DNA of 64,000 nucleotides from Mesorhizobium sp. SOD10 (GCA_000824805.1 CCNA01000003.1:62001-126000), one strand, 5' to 3'. Numbered from the stretch's first letter, positions 8,132-19,488 are shown. Numbers and translations are program-made. The notes: generated by a model from the letters alone, not told the origin.

Positions 8132-9808
8132 ATGAGAGTCGATCTGTATGAAAAACTGATGCGCGCCGGCGCGAGCCGCCGCGATGTGCTGAAGGGTGCG
8201 GCCAGCATGGCGGCAATCGCCACCGCCTCCGGCGCCGGGCTTGGCGCGCTGACGAGGCCGGCCGCCGCCGACGACAGCTTGCGTGCGAAAATCCTGCAGA
8301 TCCCGGGCGTCGGCAAGGGCCAGCCGACCGATGCGGACTTCCAGAAGGTCGGCGAGCTCTGCCTCGGAGCGACCAAGGCCAATGTCAAGGAAGGCGAGTT
8401 CGCCGGCGTCGAGCTCACCTTCATGGGCCTCAACAACCAGAACCTGCATAACGTGCTGTTCCGTGGCTTCCTGAAGCCGTGGGAGGCCTATACGGGCGCC
8501 AAGATCAGCTGGATCGACCTCGCCCAGGCCGACTACAACGCCCGCCTGCAGCAGTCCATCGCGACCAAGACCGTCGACTTCGATATCATCGAGATGGGCG
8601 CGCCCTTCGAAGGCGATGTCTGCGGCAAGGGCCTCACCTCCGAAATGCCCGACTGGGTCAAGAAGCAGATCGATTTCGACGACCTGGTCAACTACCTGAA
8701 GCCGCCGGTCGGCACCTGGGAGGGCAAGCAGTATCGCGTGACCATCGACGGCGACACGCACAATTTCAACTACCGCACCGACGTGTTCTCCGACTCCGAG
8801 TTGGCGGCGGCCTGGAAAGCCGACGGCGGCGACAAGGCAGGCCTGACGGAGTGGGGCGTGCCCAAGACCTGGCAGCAGGTGCAGGCCGTGACCAAGTTCC
8901 TGAAGGGCAAGAAATTCAAGGGCCAGGACGTCTACGGCTACCTCGACGCGCCCAAGCCCTGGGGCGGTTTCGGCTTCTATTTCCTCGGCAGCCGCGCCAC
9001 GGCCTATGCCAAGCATCCCGATGACAAAGCCTGGCTCTTCGATGCCGACACGATGAAGCCGCGCATCAACAACCCGGCTTGGGTGCGCGCCATCCAGGAC
9101 GTGATCGACGCCCTGCCGTCCGAGCCCGCCGACCAGATCAACGCGGATCCGAACACGACTGCCTTCCAGCAGTTCCTGGCCGGCACCGGCTCGATGATCC
9201 CCTGGTGGGGCGATGTCGGCTCGAACGTGAAGACCAATGACTCTTCGGTCATCGGCGACGTCACCGGCTTCTCGATCCTGCCGGGCTCCGACGACGTCTA
9301 CAACTCCAAGACCGGCAAGTGGGAAAAGCTCGCCAGCGGCCCGAACTATGCGCCGAACTGCGCCTATCTCGGCTGGGGCGTCTATGTCATGGCCCGCGTC
9401 GATTCCGACGAGAAGAAGAAGAAGGCGGCATGGTCGGCCGCCGCGCATCTCGGCGGCAAGGACCTGTCGATCTGGACGGCGATGTATCCGTCGGGCTTCC
9501 AGCCCTACCGCAACTCCCACTTCAACATTCCGGAATGGGTGGCGGCCGGCTATGACGAGGCCTTCATCACCTCCTACCTCAAGTCGGAGGGCGATTCTTA
9601 CAACCATCCGAACGCGGCGATCGAGCCGCGCATCCCCGGCATCTTCCAGTACTACTCCGCCGCGGAGGACATTCTGGCCAACACCTTCGCCGGCAAGATG
9701 AAGGCGCAGGAAGGCGCCGACGCCATCGCCGCGGCCTGGGAAAAGCTGACCGACCAGATCGGCCGCGAAAACCAGATCAAGCTCTACAAAGCCTCGCTCG
9801 GCATGTAG
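8132..9808 (+). CDS. Carbohydrate ABC transporter substrate-binding protein, Tat-exported
   Basis: 558-aa extracellular solute-binding protein (CUT1 class), longer than the usual 400-450 aa. The N-terminus has a twin-arginine signal (SRRDVLKGAASMAAIATA, about residues 14-35), so it is probably folded before export. The mature protein has family-typical segments such as WEAYTGAKISWIDLAQADYNARL and FQQFLAGTGSMIPWWGDVG. First gene of an operon with the two permeases at 9902 and 11026. The substrate is unknown; the linked ribokinase and mutarotase genes suggest a sugar. Confidence 0.9.
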   Translation: MRVDLYEKLMRAGASRRDVLKGAASMAAIATASGAGLGALTRPAAADDSLRAKILQIPGVGKGQPTDADFQKVGELCLGATKANVKEGEFAGVELTFMGLNNQNLHNVLFRGFLKPWEAYTGAKISWIDLAQADYNARLQQSIATKTVDFDIIEMGAPFEGDVCGKGLTSEMPDWVKKQIDFDDLVNYLKPPVGTWEGKQYRVTIDGDTHNFNYRTDVFSDSELAAAWKADGGDKAGLTEWGVPKTWQQVQAVTKFLKGKKFKGQDVYGYLDAPKPWGGFGFYFLGSRATAYAKHPDDKAWLFDADTMKPRINNPAWVRAIQDVIDALPSEPADQINADPNTTAFQQFLAGTGSMIPWWGDVGSNVKTNDSSVIGDVTGFSILPGSDDVYNSKTGKWEKLASGPNYAPNCAYLGWGVYVMARVDSDEKKKKAAWSAAAHLGGKDLSIWTAMYPSGFQPYRNSHFNIPEWVAAGYDEAFITSYLKSEGDSYNHPNAAIEPRIPGIFQYYSAAEDILANTFAGKMKAQEGADAIAAAWEKLTDQIGRENQIKLYKASLGM

Positions 9809-9825
9809 GCTGACTTATGAGACGT

Positions 9826-9858
9826 TGCGGCCCGATGGCACATCGTCATCGGGCCGCA
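9826..9858 (+). promoter_or_regulatory. Intercistronic hairpin between binding-protein and permease genes
   Basis: Perfect 12-bp inverted repeat (TGCGGCCCGATG / CATCGGGCCGCA) with a 9-nt loop and a weak T-run after it. It starts 17 bp past the binding-protein stop and ends 43 bp before the first permease. Position and strength mirror the hairpin at 1087-1110, and the likely role is differential expression of binding protein over permeases. Confidence 0.7.
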
Positions 9859-9901
9859 CCTTTACCGGCTCGACCGGTTCGATGGCAAAGAGGCGAGAGG
9901 C

Positions 9902-11017
9902 GTGGCTGAGCAGACTTCGACCGCGAATGCGTGGCCGGCAAATCCGGCCGACCTGATCCCGCAAGGACGCAAGCGCCTCGGCTGGGGCCTGCTGGCCATT
10001 GCAACGCTCGGCCTGCTGGCGATCATCATCGTGCAAATCCTCTACAAGACCGAGATGTCCACGGTCGGATTCTACACCTGGCGCCCTGTGGTCTACGCCT
10101 ACATCTTGTGGGGCGCAGCGCTTGGCGCCTGGCAGGTGCTGACGCGCGGCGAGGATGGGCAGCGCGCGCTGTTCCTTTTGCCGGCCCTGCTCTTCACCAT
10201 CGCCATGGTGATCTTCCCGACGCTGTTCGGCTTCTACATCGCGCTGACCGACTGGAACCTCAGCTCGTATACCGGACGAAGGTTCAACGGCCTCGACAAT
10301 TTCTGGCAGATGCTGGCCGACCCCTATTACCGCAACGCGCTGTTCAACATGGTGCTCTATGTGCTTGCGGTGCTGGTCGAATATGTCATCGCCTTCGGCC
10401 TTGCGCTCCTGCTCAACGCGCAGATCCGGGCCCGCAAATTCTTCCGCGTCGTGTTCCTGCTGCCGCTGATGCTGTCGCCGGTCGCCGTGTCCTGGATGGT
10501 CGGCAAATCGCTGATGGAGTACCGGTTCGGGCCGGCGGCGACGCTGGCGCGCCATCTCGGCTGGGACAATCCCGCCTTCTTCTCCGATCCGATCACCGCC
10601 CGCATCGCGATCATGATGCTCGACGCCTGGACCTTCATCCCGTTCATGATGATCATGCTGCTTGCCGGCCTGCAGGCGATGTCGCGCGAGGTGCTGGAAG
10701 CTGCCCGCGTCGATGGCGCGACGGCATGGCAGACCTTCTGGCAGGTCACCTTCCCGCTGATGCTGCCAGTGTCGGTGACGGCCGTGATCCTGCGCATCAT
10801 TTTCAAGCTAAAGCTTGCTGACATCATCATCACCCTGACCTCCGGCGGCCCCGGCGGCGCCACCGATTCCGTGTCGAGCTTCATCTACCGCGAATACCGC
10901 GACCGCTCGAATGTCGGCTACGGCACCATGCTGGCCATGGCCTATCTGATCATCATCATCGTCTTCGTGACCTGGCTGTTGAAAGTCGCCAGTCGCTTCG
11001 TGCGCAACGTCAACTGA
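9902..11017 (+). CDS. Sugar ABC transporter permease (MalF/UgpA-like)
   Basis: 371-aa inner-membrane permease. The N-terminal half has two or three membrane segments and a soluble loop (DWNLSSYTGRRFNGLDNF). The C-terminal half carries the binding-protein-dependent transport domain with the EAA loop EAARVDGATAWQTFWQVTFPL that contacts the ATPase. The GTG start has a GAGAGG Shine-Dalgarno 4-9 bp upstream. The second permease follows after 8 bp. Confidence 0.9.
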   Translation: MAEQTSTANAWPANPADLIPQGRKRLGWGLLAIATLGLLAIIIVQILYKTEMSTVGFYTWRPVVYAYILWGAALGAWQVLTRGEDGQRALFLLPALLFTIAMVIFPTLFGFYIALTDWNLSSYTGRRFNGLDNFWQMLADPYYRNALFNMVLYVLAVLVEYVIAFGLALLLNAQIRARKFFRVVFLLPLMLSPVAVSWMVGKSLMEYRFGPAATLARHLGWDNPAFFSDPITARIAIMMLDAWTFIPFMMIMLLAGLQAMSREVLEAARVDGATAWQTFWQVTFPLMLPVSVTAVILRIIFKLKLADIIITLTSGGPGGATDSVSSFIYREYRDRSNVGYGTMLAMAYLIIIIVFVTWLLKVASRFVRNVN

Positions 11018-11025
11018 GCGGCATC

Positions 11026-11943
11026 ATGAGCGTCCAGACCACCGAATACACCGTTTCCGAGATCCGCTCGCCGGCCGCCTTTATCACCAGCCGTGTCTTC
11101 ATCTATGGCGCGCTTATCTTCTGGGCTTTCGTCTGCCTGTTCCCGATCTATTGGACGATCACCACCTCGTTCAAATCGGCGGTCGACGTGACGCAAGGCC
11201 ATCTCATCCCCTTCGTCGACTTCCAGCCGGATTGGAAGGGCTGGCGCTCGCTCGGCCTGTCGCCGGATTCGATCCTCCAGACATCTACCGTGCGCGACGA
11301 GTTCCTCAAACGCTTCATGAACTCGGTCATCACCTCGGTCGGCGCATCAAGCCTCGCCATCGTCATCGGCAGCCTCGCCGCCTACGGCCTTGTCCGCTAC
11401 CGCTACAAATTCGCCTGGTTCAAGAACGAGGACATCTCCTTCTTCTTCTTGTCGCAGCTCATCCTGCCGCCGGTCGTGCTGGCGCTCCCGTTCCTGGTGC
11501 TCTATCGGGAAGTCGCCCTCCTCGACACACGCATCGGGCTCGTGCTCCTCTACACGCTGATGGTGCTGCCGATCGTGATCTGGATCATGCGCGACCAGTT
11601 CAACTCCATTCCCGTCGAATTGGAGGAGGCGGCCTTAGTCGACGGCCTGTCGATCTGGGGCGCCTTTTTCCGCATCGTCATGCCGATCGCGCTGCCGGGC
11701 ATGGTCGCCGCTTTCATCCTGGCGATGGTGCTGTGCTGGAATGAATATTTCTTCGCCGCCCTTCTGACGTCGACCGATGCCAAGACCATCCCTGTCATGG
11801 TGGCGAGCCAGACCGGCTCGCAAGGCATCAACTGGTGGTCGATGGCAGCCCTTGCGACCGCGGCGATCGCGCCGCTGGCCATCATCGGCATCGCGCTCGA
11901 ACGTTATCTGATCATGGGCATGACGGCGGGCTCGGTGAAGTAG
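11026..11943 (+). CDS. Sugar ABC transporter permease (MalG/UgpE-like)
   Basis: 305-aa partner permease with six predicted membrane segments. An N-terminal hydrophobic segment (VFIYGALIFWAFVCLFPIYW) precedes the transport domain. The EAA motif EEAALVDGLSIWGAFFRIVMP and the MalG-type segment LCWNEYFFAALL are clear. It completes the importer with the permease at 9902, the binding protein at 8132 and, by inference, the ATPase at 6790. Confidence 0.92.
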   Translation: MSVQTTEYTVSEIRSPAAFITSRVFIYGALIFWAFVCLFPIYWTITTSFKSAVDVTQGHLIPFVDFQPDWKGWRSLGLSPDSILQTSTVRDEFLKRFMNSVITSVGASSLAIVIGSLAAYGLVRYRYKFAWFKNEDISFFFLSQLILPPVVLALPFLVLYREVALLDTRIGLVLLYTLMVLPIVIWIMRDQFNSIPVELEEAALVDGLSIWGAFFRIVMPIALPGMVAAFILAMVLCWNEYFFAALLTSTDAKTIPVMVASQTGSQGINWWSMAALATAAIAPLAIIGIALERYLIMGMTAGSVK

Positions 11944-12000
11944 CGAGGACTCGACCGACGCCTCGCGCATGTCGCCCGAAGCGGGCCGGTCAGTCCGCCG

Positions 12001-12351
12001 CTATATAGCTTCGGCTGGCGCAAAGAAGCAGTTTTCGTGCTCCTCGGTCGGATGCAAGCAGATGTGAAAGTTGTCGTCGCCAGACGGAATGACACTGTCA
12101 TAAGGAACGAGATAGCGGTTCTGGTGAGTGACTTTTCGATGATCTCCCGGCCGCAGGATGATCACATAGCCATCCGCGCTCGGCGTGACAGCGGTGCTGG
12201 GGATACTGCTGCATTCGCCTGTCATTGAATCGCCGTGACAGCAGGCCGGCGGATAAGTCCAGCCACTGCCGGCCCCGTGCGCAAACGCGGAAACATCCTG
12301 AAGTTCTGCAGCCGTGACGACTACGCCTGCAAACGTTGCTACGCGTATCAC
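12001..12351 (-). CDS. Exported hypothetical protein, Cys-containing
   Basis: About 116 aa, function unknown. From the GTG at 12351, residues 1-30 resemble a weak signal sequence (VIRVATFAGVVVTAAELQDV, then SAFAHG). The mature part has several Cys and His (YPPACCHGD, TGECSSI, ENCFF) and a segment YVIILRPGDHRKVTHQNRYLVPYDSV, suggesting a small secreted disulfide or metal-binding protein. GAGGGG six bases before the GTG supports this start over the upstream ATG at 12390. Confidence 0.6.
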   Translation of the reverse strand: MIRVATFAGVVVTAAELQDVSAFAHGAGSGWTYPPACCHGDSMTGECSSIPSTAVTPSADGYVIILRPGDHRKVTHQNRYLVPYDSVIPSGDDNFHICLHPTEEHENCFFAPAEAI

Positions 12352-12455
12352 TGAGGTCCCCTCGGGTTCCCGGTACAATTGGTTCTGCAATATAGCTTAT
12401 TTTGATTTGCTAATATAGGGTGGAGGACTTCTTGACATCCTCCTTCAAGAACCGA

Positions 12456-13199
12456 CTAGGCAGAAAGCGTCGTCCGCAAATGCTCCAGGATCATGGCGAC
12501 GCCCTTTTGCCCCAGCTCCGCCGAAGCTTCCGGCGCGCTCTTCGTGTACCAGCTGGTATTGTCCGCGAAATGCCCGGCATCCACCGCCTCCGGACATAGC
12601 GCCAGCATCAGCGACGTCTCGCCGATGCCGGCATGGTCGAACGGATATTTGCCATTCATCGCGGCCGGCATCAGCGGGTGCACCTGCACCCAGTTGAAGA
12701 CATTCTCGCCCTGCGCATGGCCGGCATAATAGTCGGCCATGCTGTTGGAGCCCCACCAGCCCTCCCCGCGCTCCTTCTCCAGGAAGCGGAAGATCGCCTG
12801 GCGGCCGGCGGTCTTGAAGGCGAGATCGGTCGGCATGCCGGCCACGAAATTCTCGGTCTGGTGGTGGACGATGGCGTGGATGTTGCGGAAGCCGATGCGC
12901 AACAGGCCGTAGAACAATTCCTCGGCGAAGGGCGAAAGCACCGGACCGCCGACCTGCACCGAGCCGCTGCCTTCCGGCGCCGCCACCGCATAGCTTGCCG
13001 CGCCGTAATAGAAGGGCGGCAGGACGACGATGTCCCTCTCCTTCTCGATCAGCTCCACAGTCTTGATGACCGCCAGCGTGTCCATGCCGACCGCCATGTG
13101 CTCGCCATGATATTCGAGCACGCCGAGCGGCAGCACGACCGGCCAGTTCTCCTCGATCGCCTTGCGGATCTGGTGCGGCAGCATCAGCTCGTAGCGCAT
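12456..13199 (-). CDS. Creatininase-family protein with altered metal-site motif
   Basis: 247 aa. Creatininase/MftE-type metal amidohydrolase fold: VVLPLGVLEYHGEHMAVGMDT supplies the N-terminal Glu, His and Asp ligands, and the C-terminal GIGETSLMLALCPEAVD supplies the conserved Glu. The usual NGHGGN loop is replaced by VHHQTENF. It directly follows the SIS gene (3-bp gap), so the pair forms an operon inside the sugar locus and may act on a sugar-derived amide or lactam. The substrate is inferred only. Confidence 0.82.
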   Translation of the reverse strand: MRYELMLPHQIRKAIEENWPVVLPLGVLEYHGEHMAVGMDTLAVIKTVELIEKERDIVVLPPFYYGAASYAVAAPEGSGSVQVGGPVLSPFAEELFYGLLRIGFRNIHAIVHHQTENFVAGMPTDLAFKTAGRQAIFRFLEKERGEGWWGSNSMADYYAGHAQGENVFNWVQVHPLMPAAMNGKYPFDHAGIGETSLMLALCPEAVDAGHFADNTSWYTKSAPEASAELGQKGVAMILEHLRTTLSA

Positions 13200-13202
13200 C
13201 CT

Positions 13203-13769
13203 CTACTCCATATTGGTGTGCCTGGCGCGCATCGCTTCCGGCGTCGCGCCAGTCGGCGTCTTGAGCTTCAGCACCATGATCTCGAACAGAAGGAACAGCG
13301 CGCCTTCGAACAGCGAGCCCATCGGCAGCACCGAGCTTCTTGCCGCGCCCTGGTCGCTGGCCATTGTCTGCGCCGGAATGAGCAATGTGAAGTCGGCAAG
13401 CTTTGCCGCGCTGCCTGCCGGTTCTGCTGTCAGGAGCAGCACCTTCGCGCCGGCATCGCGGGCAACCCGCATCAAGGTCAACACCGTAGTGGTCTCGCCC
13501 GGCCCCGAACTCGCCAGGAAGACGTCCCCCTGCCCCAGTGGCGGCGTGGTCATATCGCCGACGACCGAGACCGGCAGGCCGAGATGGTAGAGGCGCATGG
13601 CAAAGCCCTTCACCTGCAGGGCCTCGCGGCCGCAGCCATAGATGGCGATCCTGCCGGCGCCGGCCAGCATGGCGCAGGCGGCGTCGATCCGGGCTTCATC
13701 CGTGCGCGCCAGCACTGCGCCGAGCTCGTCCAGCGCGATCGCGAACATTCCGGATCCGGCTTTGGTCAT
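13203..13769 (-). CDS. SIS-domain sugar-phosphate isomerase (HxlB-like)
   Basis: About 188 aa with one SIS (sugar isomerase) domain, similar in size to 6-phospho-3-hexuloisomerase. Visible features: GRIAIYGCGREALQVKGFAM, then DVFLASSGPGETTTVL, the SSGPGET phosphosugar-binding loop. It probably isomerises a phosphorylated ketose or aldose made by the nearby ribokinase-like enzyme (inference). An in-frame GTG at 13778 is an alternative start; the ATG at 13769 has CAGG about 8 bp upstream. Confidence 0.82.
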   Translation of the reverse strand: MTKAGSGMFAIALDELGAVLARTDEARIDAACAMLAGAGRIAIYGCGREALQVKGFAMRLYHLGLPVSVVGDMTTPPLGQGDVFLASSGPGETTTVLTLMRVARDAGAKVLLLTAEPAGSAAKLADFTLLIPAQTMASDQGAARSSVLPMGSLFEGALFLLFEIMVLKLKTPTGATPEAMRARHTNME

Positions 13770-13951
13770 GACGCTCACCTGCTTGCCGAGGTATCGCTTG
13801 TCCTTTGGATTTGCCGCGCGCTGCCGCGAAAGGCTTGTTTCTGTTCATGCTACCATTGGGAAAATCGCTGTCCAATGAGCCTCGGCACTTTTGCTGAGCC
13901 ACGGGCGTGATAGTGTCATGTCAGACAAATCACTCCGGGACATCGTCAGAC

Positions 13952-14974
13952 ATGAAGACACGGCATTTCGACCGCATCGGCAATGGCGGCATCACCTTCA
14001 CCGAGCTCGGCTTCGGCACCGCGCCGCTCGGCAATCTCTATCGCGCCATTTCCGACGAGGACGCCAACGCCACCCTGGAAGCGGCATGGGCGACCGGCTG
14101 CCGCTACTATGACACGGCGCCGCTTTACGGCCTCGGTCTGTCGGAAACGCGCCTCAACCCGTTCCTGCGCGGCAGGAAGCGTGACGACTATGTGCTGTCG
14201 AGCAAGGTCGGCCGCCTCATGCGCGTCGCCCCGCCGGACCAGCGCACCGGCATAGGCAAGTTCTTCGAGACGCCGTCGCGCCGGGAAGTCTACGACTACT
14301 CCTATGACGGTGTCATGCGCTCCTTCGAAGCCTCGTTGGAGCGTCTTGGCGTCGATTGCATCGACATCCTCTTCGTTCACGACGTCGACATCTTCACCCA
14401 TGGCAGCAAGGAGGCATCCGACGCGCGCATCAAGGAATTCATGTCGTCCGGCTATTACGGGCTGCTGGCGCTGCGCGACCAAGGAGTGATCAAGGCCTTC
14501 GGCGGCGGCATCAACGAGTGGCAGGTCGCCCAGACGCTCGCCGAGCGCGGCGATTTCGACCTGTTCCTGCTCGCCGGCCGCTACACGCTGCTCGAACAGG
14601 AAGCGCTGCAATCCTTCCTGCCGCTTTGCCAGAAGCGCGGCATCGGCATCGTGCTGGGCGGCCCCTACAATTCCGGTGTGCTTGCGACCGGGCCGAAGCC
14701 CGGCGCCTTCTACAATTACAGCGAGGCGCCGAAGGAGATCCTCGATCGCGTGGCGCGTATCGAGGCCGTCTGCAAGCGCCACAATGTGCGCCTGATCGAG
14801 GCGGCGCTGCAATTCCCGCTGCAGCACCCTTCGGTGATGTCGGTGATCCCCGGCGGCCAGCGGCCCGCCGAAGTCGAAAGCAACCGCGCGCTGCTCGACA
14901 CCAAGATACCGGCGGCGCTCTGGGCGGATTTGAAACAGGAAGGCCTGATGCGCGCCGACGCGCCAACGGCCTGA
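13952..14974 (+). CDS. Aldo/keto reductase (D-threo-aldose 1-dehydrogenase / fucose dehydrogenase-like)
   Basis: 340-aa TIM-barrel NAD(P)-dependent oxidoreductase. The AKR catalytic Asp and Tyr lie in YYDTAPLYGLGLSE; later motifs are LERLGVDCIDILFVHD and the C-terminal cofactor region QHPSVMSVIPGGQRPAEVESN. It is most like aldose/L-fucose 1-dehydrogenases and pyridoxal dehydrogenases. The location next to a FucU-type mutarotase, kinase and SIS gene suggests sugar oxidation. The upstream in-frame start at 13907 lacks homology, so the ATG at 13952 is preferred. Confidence 0.85.
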   Translation: MKTRHFDRIGNGGITFTELGFGTAPLGNLYRAISDEDANATLEAAWATGCRYYDTAPLYGLGLSETRLNPFLRGRKRDDYVLSSKVGRLMRVAPPDQRTGIGKFFETPSRREVYDYSYDGVMRSFEASLERLGVDCIDILFVHDVDIFTHGSKEASDARIKEFMSSGYYGLLALRDQGVIKAFGGGINEWQVAQTLAERGDFDLFLLAGRYTLLEQEALQSFLPLCQKRGIGIVLGGPYNSGVLATGPKPGAFYNYSEAPKEILDRVARIEAVCKRHNVRLIEAALQFPLQHPSVMSVIPGGQRPAEVESNRALLDTKIPAALWADLKQEGLMRADAPTA

Positions 14975-15010
14975 GCGCTCCAGAAAAAGTGCGGGTCCGA
15001 CCGCCAAAAA

Positions 15011-15038
15011 AGAAAAGCCGGGCAAGCCCGGCTTTTCT
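15011..15038. terminator. Bidirectional rho-independent terminator
   Basis: Perfect 13-bp stem AGAAAAGCCGGGC / GCCCGGCTTTTCT with a 2-nt centre, A-run on the left and T-run on the right. It lies between the converging aldo/keto reductase and HU genes and can serve both. Confidence 0.85.
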
Positions 15039-15057
15039 GCACTTAAAGAAAAAGGTC

Positions 15058-15333
15058 TTAGTTGACCGCGTCCTTGAGGCCCTTGCCGGCCGAGAACTTC
15101 GGCACGGTGCGCGCCGGAATCTTCACTTCCGCGCCGGTCTGCGGATTGCGGCCGGTCGAAGCAGCGCGTTTTGACACGGTGAAATTTCCGAAGCCGACAA
15201 GCCGGACATCGCCGCCCTTCTTCAGTTCGCCTGTGATCACGGAGAACACCGCATCGACGGCGGACTGCGCATCAGCCTTCGAAATGCTTGCGGCATCGGC
15301 GACAGCGGACACCAGTTCGTTCTTGTTCATCAA
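15058..15333 (-). CDS. hupB: HU-family nucleoid DNA-binding protein
   Basis: 91-aa histone-like protein that binds and bends DNA as a dimer. The whole HU/IHF signature is present: MNKNELVSAVADAA, DVRLVGFGNFTVSKRAA, then the arm RNPQTGAEVKIPARTVPKFSAGKGLK. Length is exactly typical of HU. It lies just downstream of lon on the same strand, the usual order in many proteobacteria. It has its own gap of about 195 bp from lon with a lon terminator in it. Confidence 0.96.
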   Translation of the reverse strand: MMNKNELVSAVADAASISKADAQSAVDAVFSVITGELKKGGDVRLVGFGNFTVSKRAASTGRNPQTGAEVKIPARTVPKFSAGKGLKDAVN

Positions 15334-15474
15334 AATTCCCTTCCATGAGAAAACCGGAACTTACGACTCATCCGGCAGGAAACGGACTTTAGAAAGAAGC
15401 GTTCAGGAACCCAAGCCGAAAACCGCGGAATTCCGGGCTTTTTTGCACTTTTCGTGGCTTTTTCACATGAAAAA

Positions 15475-15495
15475 AGCCGGGCTCACGGCCCGGCT
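15475..15495 (-). terminator. Terminator of lon
   Basis: 8-bp stem AGCCGGGC / GCCCGGCT with a 5-nt loop. On the minus strand it is followed by a run of T, 33 bp after the lon stop. Classical rho-independent form. Confidence 0.8.
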
Positions 15496-15527
15496 CTCTC
15501 GTTGTTGCGCCGCAACGTTAGAACATC

Positions 15528-17939
15528 CTAATGAGCAAGCGATTTTCCGGCATCGTCGCCGGTATCGACCGGAGCCGGCGCATTGACCGGCTCGACCCAC
15601 TCGATCGGCTCCGGCATCCGGGTCAGCGCGTGGGCGAGCACCTCGCCGACCCGCGAGACCGGGACGATCTCCATGCCGTTCTTCACGTTGTCCGGAATGT
15701 CCGCCAGATCCTTGACGTTCTCTTCCGGGATCAGGACCTTCTTGATGCCGCCGCGCAGAGCCGCGAGCAGCTTCTCCTTCAGACCGCCAATCGGCAGGAT
15801 GCGGCCGCGCAGCGTGATCTCGCCGGTCATCGCCACATCGGCCCGGACCGGAATACCCGTCAGAACCGACACGATGGCCGTGGCCATCGCCGCGCCGGCG
15901 GACGGGCCGTCCTTCGGGGTCGCGCCTTCCGGCAAGTGGACGTGGATGTCGCGCTTGTCGAACAGCGGCGGTTCGATGCCGAAATCGAGCGCCCGGGAGC
16001 GGACATAAGAGGCCGCCGCCGAGATCGATTCCTTCATCACGTCACGCAGATTGCCGGTCACCGTCATGCGACCCTTGCCGGGCATCATGACACCTTCGAT
16101 CGTCAGCAGCTCGCCGCCGACTTCCGTCCAGGCAAGACCCGTGACCACGCCGACCTGATCGTCGGCCTCGACCTGGCCGAAGCGGAAGCGCGGCACGCCG
16201 AGATAATCGGCGAGGTTGTCCGCCGTGATCTTCACCGTCTTCTTCTTCGTCCGCAGGATCTCGGTCACCGCCTTGCGCCCGAGCTTCATCAGCTCGCGCT
16301 CCAGGCTGCGCACGCCGGCTTCCCGCGTGTAGGTCTGGATGATGCCGCGGATCGCGTCCTCGCCGACCGAGAATTCGTTCGGCTGCAGGGCATGGTCGCG
16401 GATCACCTTGGGCATCAGGTGACGCTTGGCGATCTCGATCTTCTCATCCTCGGTGTAACCGGCGATGCGGATGATCTCCATGCGGTCCATCAGGGGCGCA
16501 GGGATGTTCAGCGTGTTCGCCGTCGTCACGAACATCACGCTCGACAGGTCGTATTCGACCTCGAGGTAATGGTCCATGAACGTCGAGTTCTGCTCCGGAT
16601 CGAGCACCTCGAGCAGGGCCGAAGAAGGGTCGCCGCGGAAGTCCTGGCCCATCTTGTCGATCTCGTCGAGCAGGAAGAGCGGGTTGGACTTCTTTGCCTT
16701 CTTCATCGACTGGATGACCTTGCCGGGCATCGAGCCGATATAGGTCCGCCTGTGGCCGCGGATCTCGGCCTCGTCACGCACGCCGCCGAGCGCCATGCGG
16801 ATGAACTCGCGGCCAGTCGCCTTGGCGATCGACTTGCCGAGCGAAGTCTTGCCGACGCCGGGCGGTCCGACGAGGCACAGGATCGGTCCCTTGATCTTCT
16901 TCTGGCGGCTCTGCACGGCGAGATACTCGACGATGCGCTCCTTGACCTTGTCGAGGCCGAAATGATCGGCGTCGAGCACGTCCTGCGCATAGTTCAGGTC
17001 CTGCTTGACCTTGGAGTTCTTGCCCCACGGAATTGACAGCAGCCAGTCGAGATAATTGCGCACGACCGTCGATTCAGCCGACATCGGCGACATCGAACGC
17101 AGCTTCTTCAATTCGGCTTCCGCCTTCTCGCGGGCCTCCTTGGAGAGCTTGGTCTTCTTGATGCGCGCCTCGATCTCGGCGGCCTCGTCGCGGCCGTCCT
17201 CGCCCTCGCCGAGCTCCTTCTGGATCGCCTTCATCTGCTCGTTGAGGTAGTACTCGCGCTGTGTCTTCTCCATCTGGCGCTTGACGCGCGAGCGGATGCG
17301 CTTTTCCACCTGGAGCACGGAGATTTCGGCTTCCATGAAGCCCATCGCCTTCTCCAGACGCTCCTTGACGGAAAGCGTGGCGAGCATCTCCTGCTTCTCG
17401 GGGATCTTGATGGCGAGATGCGAGGCAACCGTATCGGCGAGCTTGGAGTAGTCGTCGATCTGGCTGGCGGCACCAACCACTTCGGGCGAAATCTTCTTGT
17501 TCAGCTTGACGTAATTCTCGAAGTCGGTGACGACCGAGCGGGCAAGCGCCTCGATCTCGACCTCCTCCTCTTCCGGCTCGGCGAGCGCCGCGGCGCGGGC
17601 CTCATGGAAGTCGGGACGATCGGTGAACGACACGATCTTGGCGCGGGAGGCGCCCTCGACGAGAACCTTCACGGTGCCGTCGGGCAGCTTCAAAAGCTGC
17701 AGCACATTGGCGAGCGTGCCGATGTCGAAAATCGCATCGGGTTCAGGATCGTCGTCTGCTGCATTCATCTGGGTGGCGAGCAGGATCTGCTTTTCCTGAC
17801 CCATCACCTCTTCCAGCGCCTTGATCGACTTTTCACGGCCCACGAAGAGCGGAACGATCATATGGGGGAACACGACGATATCGCGCAGTGGGAGGACTGC
17901 GAAAACGCCGTCGCCGGAAGCCTTGGATATTTTGGCCAT
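15528..17939 (-). CDS. lon: ATP-dependent protease Lon (LonA)
   Basis: 803-aa cytosolic AAA+ protease of misfolded and regulatory proteins. N-terminal LON substrate domain ([21 protein letters not shown]), coiled-coil linker, Walker [10 protein letters not shown], Walker [11 protein letters not shown], sensor region, and C-terminal Ser/Lys protease domain with PKDGPSAG (catalytic Ser) and the downstream Lys in [14 protein letters not shown]. The MAKISK start at 17939 has AAGG 8 bp upstream; the earlier ATG at 17954 would add only MKGWT. Downstream of clpX on the same strand. Confidence 0.97.
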   Translation of the reverse strand: MAKISKASGDGVFAVLPLRDIVVFPHMIVPLFVGREKSIKALEEVMGQEKQILLATQMNAADDDPEPDAIFDIGTLANVLQLLKLPDGTVKVLVEGASRAKIVSFTDRPDFHEARAAALAEPEEEEVEIEALARSVVTDFENYVKLNKKISPEVVGAASQIDDYSKLADTVASHLAIKIPEKQEMLATLSVKERLEKAMGFMEAEISVLQVEKRIRSRVKRQMEKTQREYYLNEQMKAIQKELGEGEDGRDEAAEIEARIKKTKLSKEAREKAEAELKKLRSMSPMSAESTVVRNYLDWLLSIPWGKNSKVKQDLNYAQDVLDADHFGLDKVKERIVEYLAVQSRQKKIKGPILCLVGPPGVGKTSLGKSIAKATGREFIRMALGGVRDEAEIRGHRRTYIGSMPGKVIQSMKKAKKSNPLFLLDEIDKMGQDFRGDPSSALLEVLDPEQNSTFMDHYLEVEYDLSSVMFVTTANTLNIPAPLMDRMEIIRIAGYTEDEKIEIAKRHLMPKVIRDHALQPNEFSVGEDAIRGIIQTYTREAGVRSLERELMKLGRKAVTEILRTKKKTVKITADNLADYLGVPRFRFGQVEADDQVGVVTGLAWTEVGGELLTIEGVMMPGKGRMTVTGNLRDVMKESISAAASYVRSRALDFGIEPPLFDKRDIHVHLPEGATPKDGPSAGAAMATAIVSVLTGIPVRADVAMTGEITLRGRILPIGGLKEKLLAALRGGIKKVLIPEENVKDLADIPDNVKNGMEIVPVSRVGEVLAHALTRMPEPIEWVEPVNAPAPVDTGDDAGKSLAH

Positions 17940-18161
17940 TGTCCAACCTTTCATGTCGCGGCCGCTTATTTAGCCAACCGCGAATCTCATATTAACGACC
18001 GAGTGTCGTTCCGCCTACCACCGTTTGTGACGGGAGTTTTACAGCACAGAATTCGGCGCCTCGGCCTTCCGCTGTTAGGTGGATGCAGCCGGGGCAAAGA
18101 TCAAGGGTTAACATGGTCGCTCGGGCCGTTCCACTGTCCGCCTCTCCGCCTTTGACAGCAA

Positions 18162-18184
18162 AACGGCGCCACGCGGGCGCCGTT
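18162..18184 (-). terminator. Terminator of clpX
   Basis: Perfect 9-bp stem AACGGCGCC / GGCGCCGTT with a 5-nt loop, followed on the minus strand by TTTGCTG, 30 bp after the clpX stop. Confidence 0.75.
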
Positions 18185-18213
18185 CCACGAAAATTGACGG
18201 GTTCAGTGCCATT

Positions 18214-19488
<1,275 letters not shown>

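Noticed and set aside
8096..9607. Reverse ORF of 503 aa opposite the binding-protein gene
   Set aside because: Composition of an antisense shadow; the forward frame has a Tat signal and a known family.
12633..13910. Forward ORF of 425 aa across the creatininase-like and SIS genes
   Set aside because: Shadow of two well-supported reverse genes.
15531..17036. Forward ORF of 501 aa opposite lon
   Set aside because: Low-complexity His/Arg/Asp composition and full overlap with lon.
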